Origin: an uncultured Lachnospiraceae bacterium
Lineage (GTDB): Bacteria > Bacillota > Clostridia > Lachnospirales > Lachnospiraceae
Assembly (NCBI GenBank): GCA_902797015.1
Contig: CADBRG010000050.1
Location: 1 to 5,622 of the forward strand
Direction: 5' to 3'
Length of the DNA stretch: 5,622 nt
Shown here in pieces: positions 5,151-5,622 of this stretch (its first letter is position 1; each line of letters starts with the position of its first letter). The translations under genes were made by a program, and so were the position numbers. Under the pieces are notes generated by a model, which worked only from the letters and a program-made list of their open reading frames with translations, was not told where the DNA came from and did not search any database.

Positions 5151-5216
5151 ATGCTGCAGATCGTGGTTAGTGTCTGTCTCGCAGGAGAGAACTGCAACTG
5201 GGAGATGATTCAATGA
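5151..5216 (+). pseudogene. Truncated DUF523 N-terminus (21-codon remnant)
   Basis: The frame begins at an ATG directly after the previous stop, with AAGGGA 8 bases upstream, and reads M-L-Q-I-V-V-S-V-C-L-A-G-E-N-C-N-W-E-M-I-Q then TGA. VSVCLAGENC aligns with VSACLAGENC at the start of the intact DUF523 gene at 1329. Over 38 bases (about 5160-5197 against 1332-1369) 33 match, including 17 identical in a row, and three of the five differences are silent. After the second cysteine the similarity stops, and the sequence becomes the ribosome binding site and start of the next gene. It is most likely the stump of a second DUF523 gene that lost its other ~120 codons. Its TGA overlaps the next ATG (ATGA at 5213-5216), so it may still be translated as a leader. 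Confidence 0.75.
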
Positions 5217-5622
5217 GAGAAAAGATACTGTCTTATGCAAAGAAAACATATGGTACAGTGCCGGATAAACCCTGGAAAAAATATCCGGGAAACGAAGTGT
5301 TGCGGCATGAAGACAATCGGAAATGGTACGGTCTGATCATGCCGGTAAAACGGAAAAATCTTGGGTTGTCAGGGGAAGATGTTGTTAATGTCCTGAATGT
5401 AAAGTGCGATCCGATGGCAGGCTTTGCACTGCGGGAGATGGATGGCATCCTGCCTGCATATCATATGAATCATGCGGAGTGGATCAGTATTCTGTTGGAT
5501 GGGACGGTTCCCGAAGAAGAGATCTATCCGCTTCTGGATATGAGCTACGATCTTACCGCATCCAAGAAGAAGAAAGAAAAGATCCGTGGACCGAGAAGTG
5601 TGCCGCACAGATTGAGTGAGGC
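5213..5622 (+). CDS. MmcQ/YjbR family protein (3' end beyond window)
   Basis: The frame is open to the window edge, with 136 complete codons visible. Signature features are MREKILSYAKKTYGTVPDKPWKKYP at the start, HEDNRKWYGLIMPVKRKNLGL (residues about 32-52), VVNVLNVKCDP (57-67), the characteristic LPAYHMNHAEWISILLDGTVPEEE (80-103) and LLDMSYDLT (107-115) followed by a Lys-rich tail. MmcQ/YjbR proteins adopt a CyaY-like fold. They are often annotated as DNA-binding, but that role rests on little evidence. The length is near complete for the family. The usual 'EWLIPANP' ending seen in many Clostridial members is absent, and the visible tail reads RGPRSVPHRLSEA. GGAGA at 5201-5205, 7 bases before ATG, fixes the start. 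It overlaps the DUF523 remnant by 4 bases. Confidence 0.85.
   Translation, partial: MREKILSYAKKTYGTVPDKPWKKYPGNEVLRHEDNRKWYGLIMPVKRKNLGLSGEDVVNVLNVKCDPMAGFALREMDGILPAYHMNHAEWISILLDGTVPEEEIYPLLDMSYDLTASKKKKEKIRGPRSVPHRLSE

Noticed and set aside
4829..5197. 122-residue antisense reading frame over TraX end, the basic peptide and the DUF523 stump
   Set aside because: The apparent similarity of its N-terminus to the antisense of DUF523 only reflects the sense-strand repeat.

Overview
The window looks like chromosomal DNA of a gut-type Clostridia, most probably Lachnospiraceae. The reasons are moderate GC, strong AGGAG-type ribosome binding sites, short same-strand operons, and several protein families common in that group (DUF4250, DUF523, a small radical SAM protein, TraX family, MmcQ/YjbR). 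The assignment is by gene content and style only. All supported genes lie on the + strand.

Layout. (1) Positions 2-892 hold the 3' part of a GcvT-like (aminomethyltransferase / folate-dependent O-demethylase type) gene, closed by a strong intrinsic terminator at 901-932 and followed by a second hairpin at 972-1005. (2) Positions 1105-2690 form a three-gene run: a 58-residue DUF4250 protein, a DUF523 (TudS-like desulfidase family) protein and a 297-residue radical SAM protein. It ends at a clean terminator at 2708-2743. (3) A 217-base gap (2744-2960) has no convincing gene. (4) Positions 2961-5622 form a long same-strand series with no visible terminator. It holds a protein joining an N-terminal winged helix-turn-helix to a C-terminal PD-(D/E)XK nuclease-like domain, an ACT-domain protein of the COG3603 type, a short broken-looking reading frame, a TraX-family membrane protein, a 40-residue Lys/Arg-rich peptide, a 21-codon remnant of a second DUF523 gene, and an MmcQ/YjbR-family gene cut by the window end.

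How they work together. The second block pairs two predicted Fe-S enzymes, DUF523 and radical SAM, which suggests sulfur or small-molecule chemistry, but the sequence names no substrate. The last block has very tight junctions: stop/start distances of 1 base (4254/4256), 0 bases (5150/5151) and an ATGA overlap (5213-5216). This points to one transcript with translational coupling. Its members have no obvious shared pathway.

Most notable are the winged-helix plus PD-(D/E)XK protein, whose complete set of expected active-site residues can be read directly, and the DUF523 N-terminal fragment, which keeps its own ribosome binding site and runs into the next gene. I see no CRISPR array, transposase, tRNA or rRNA, and no convincing defence island.
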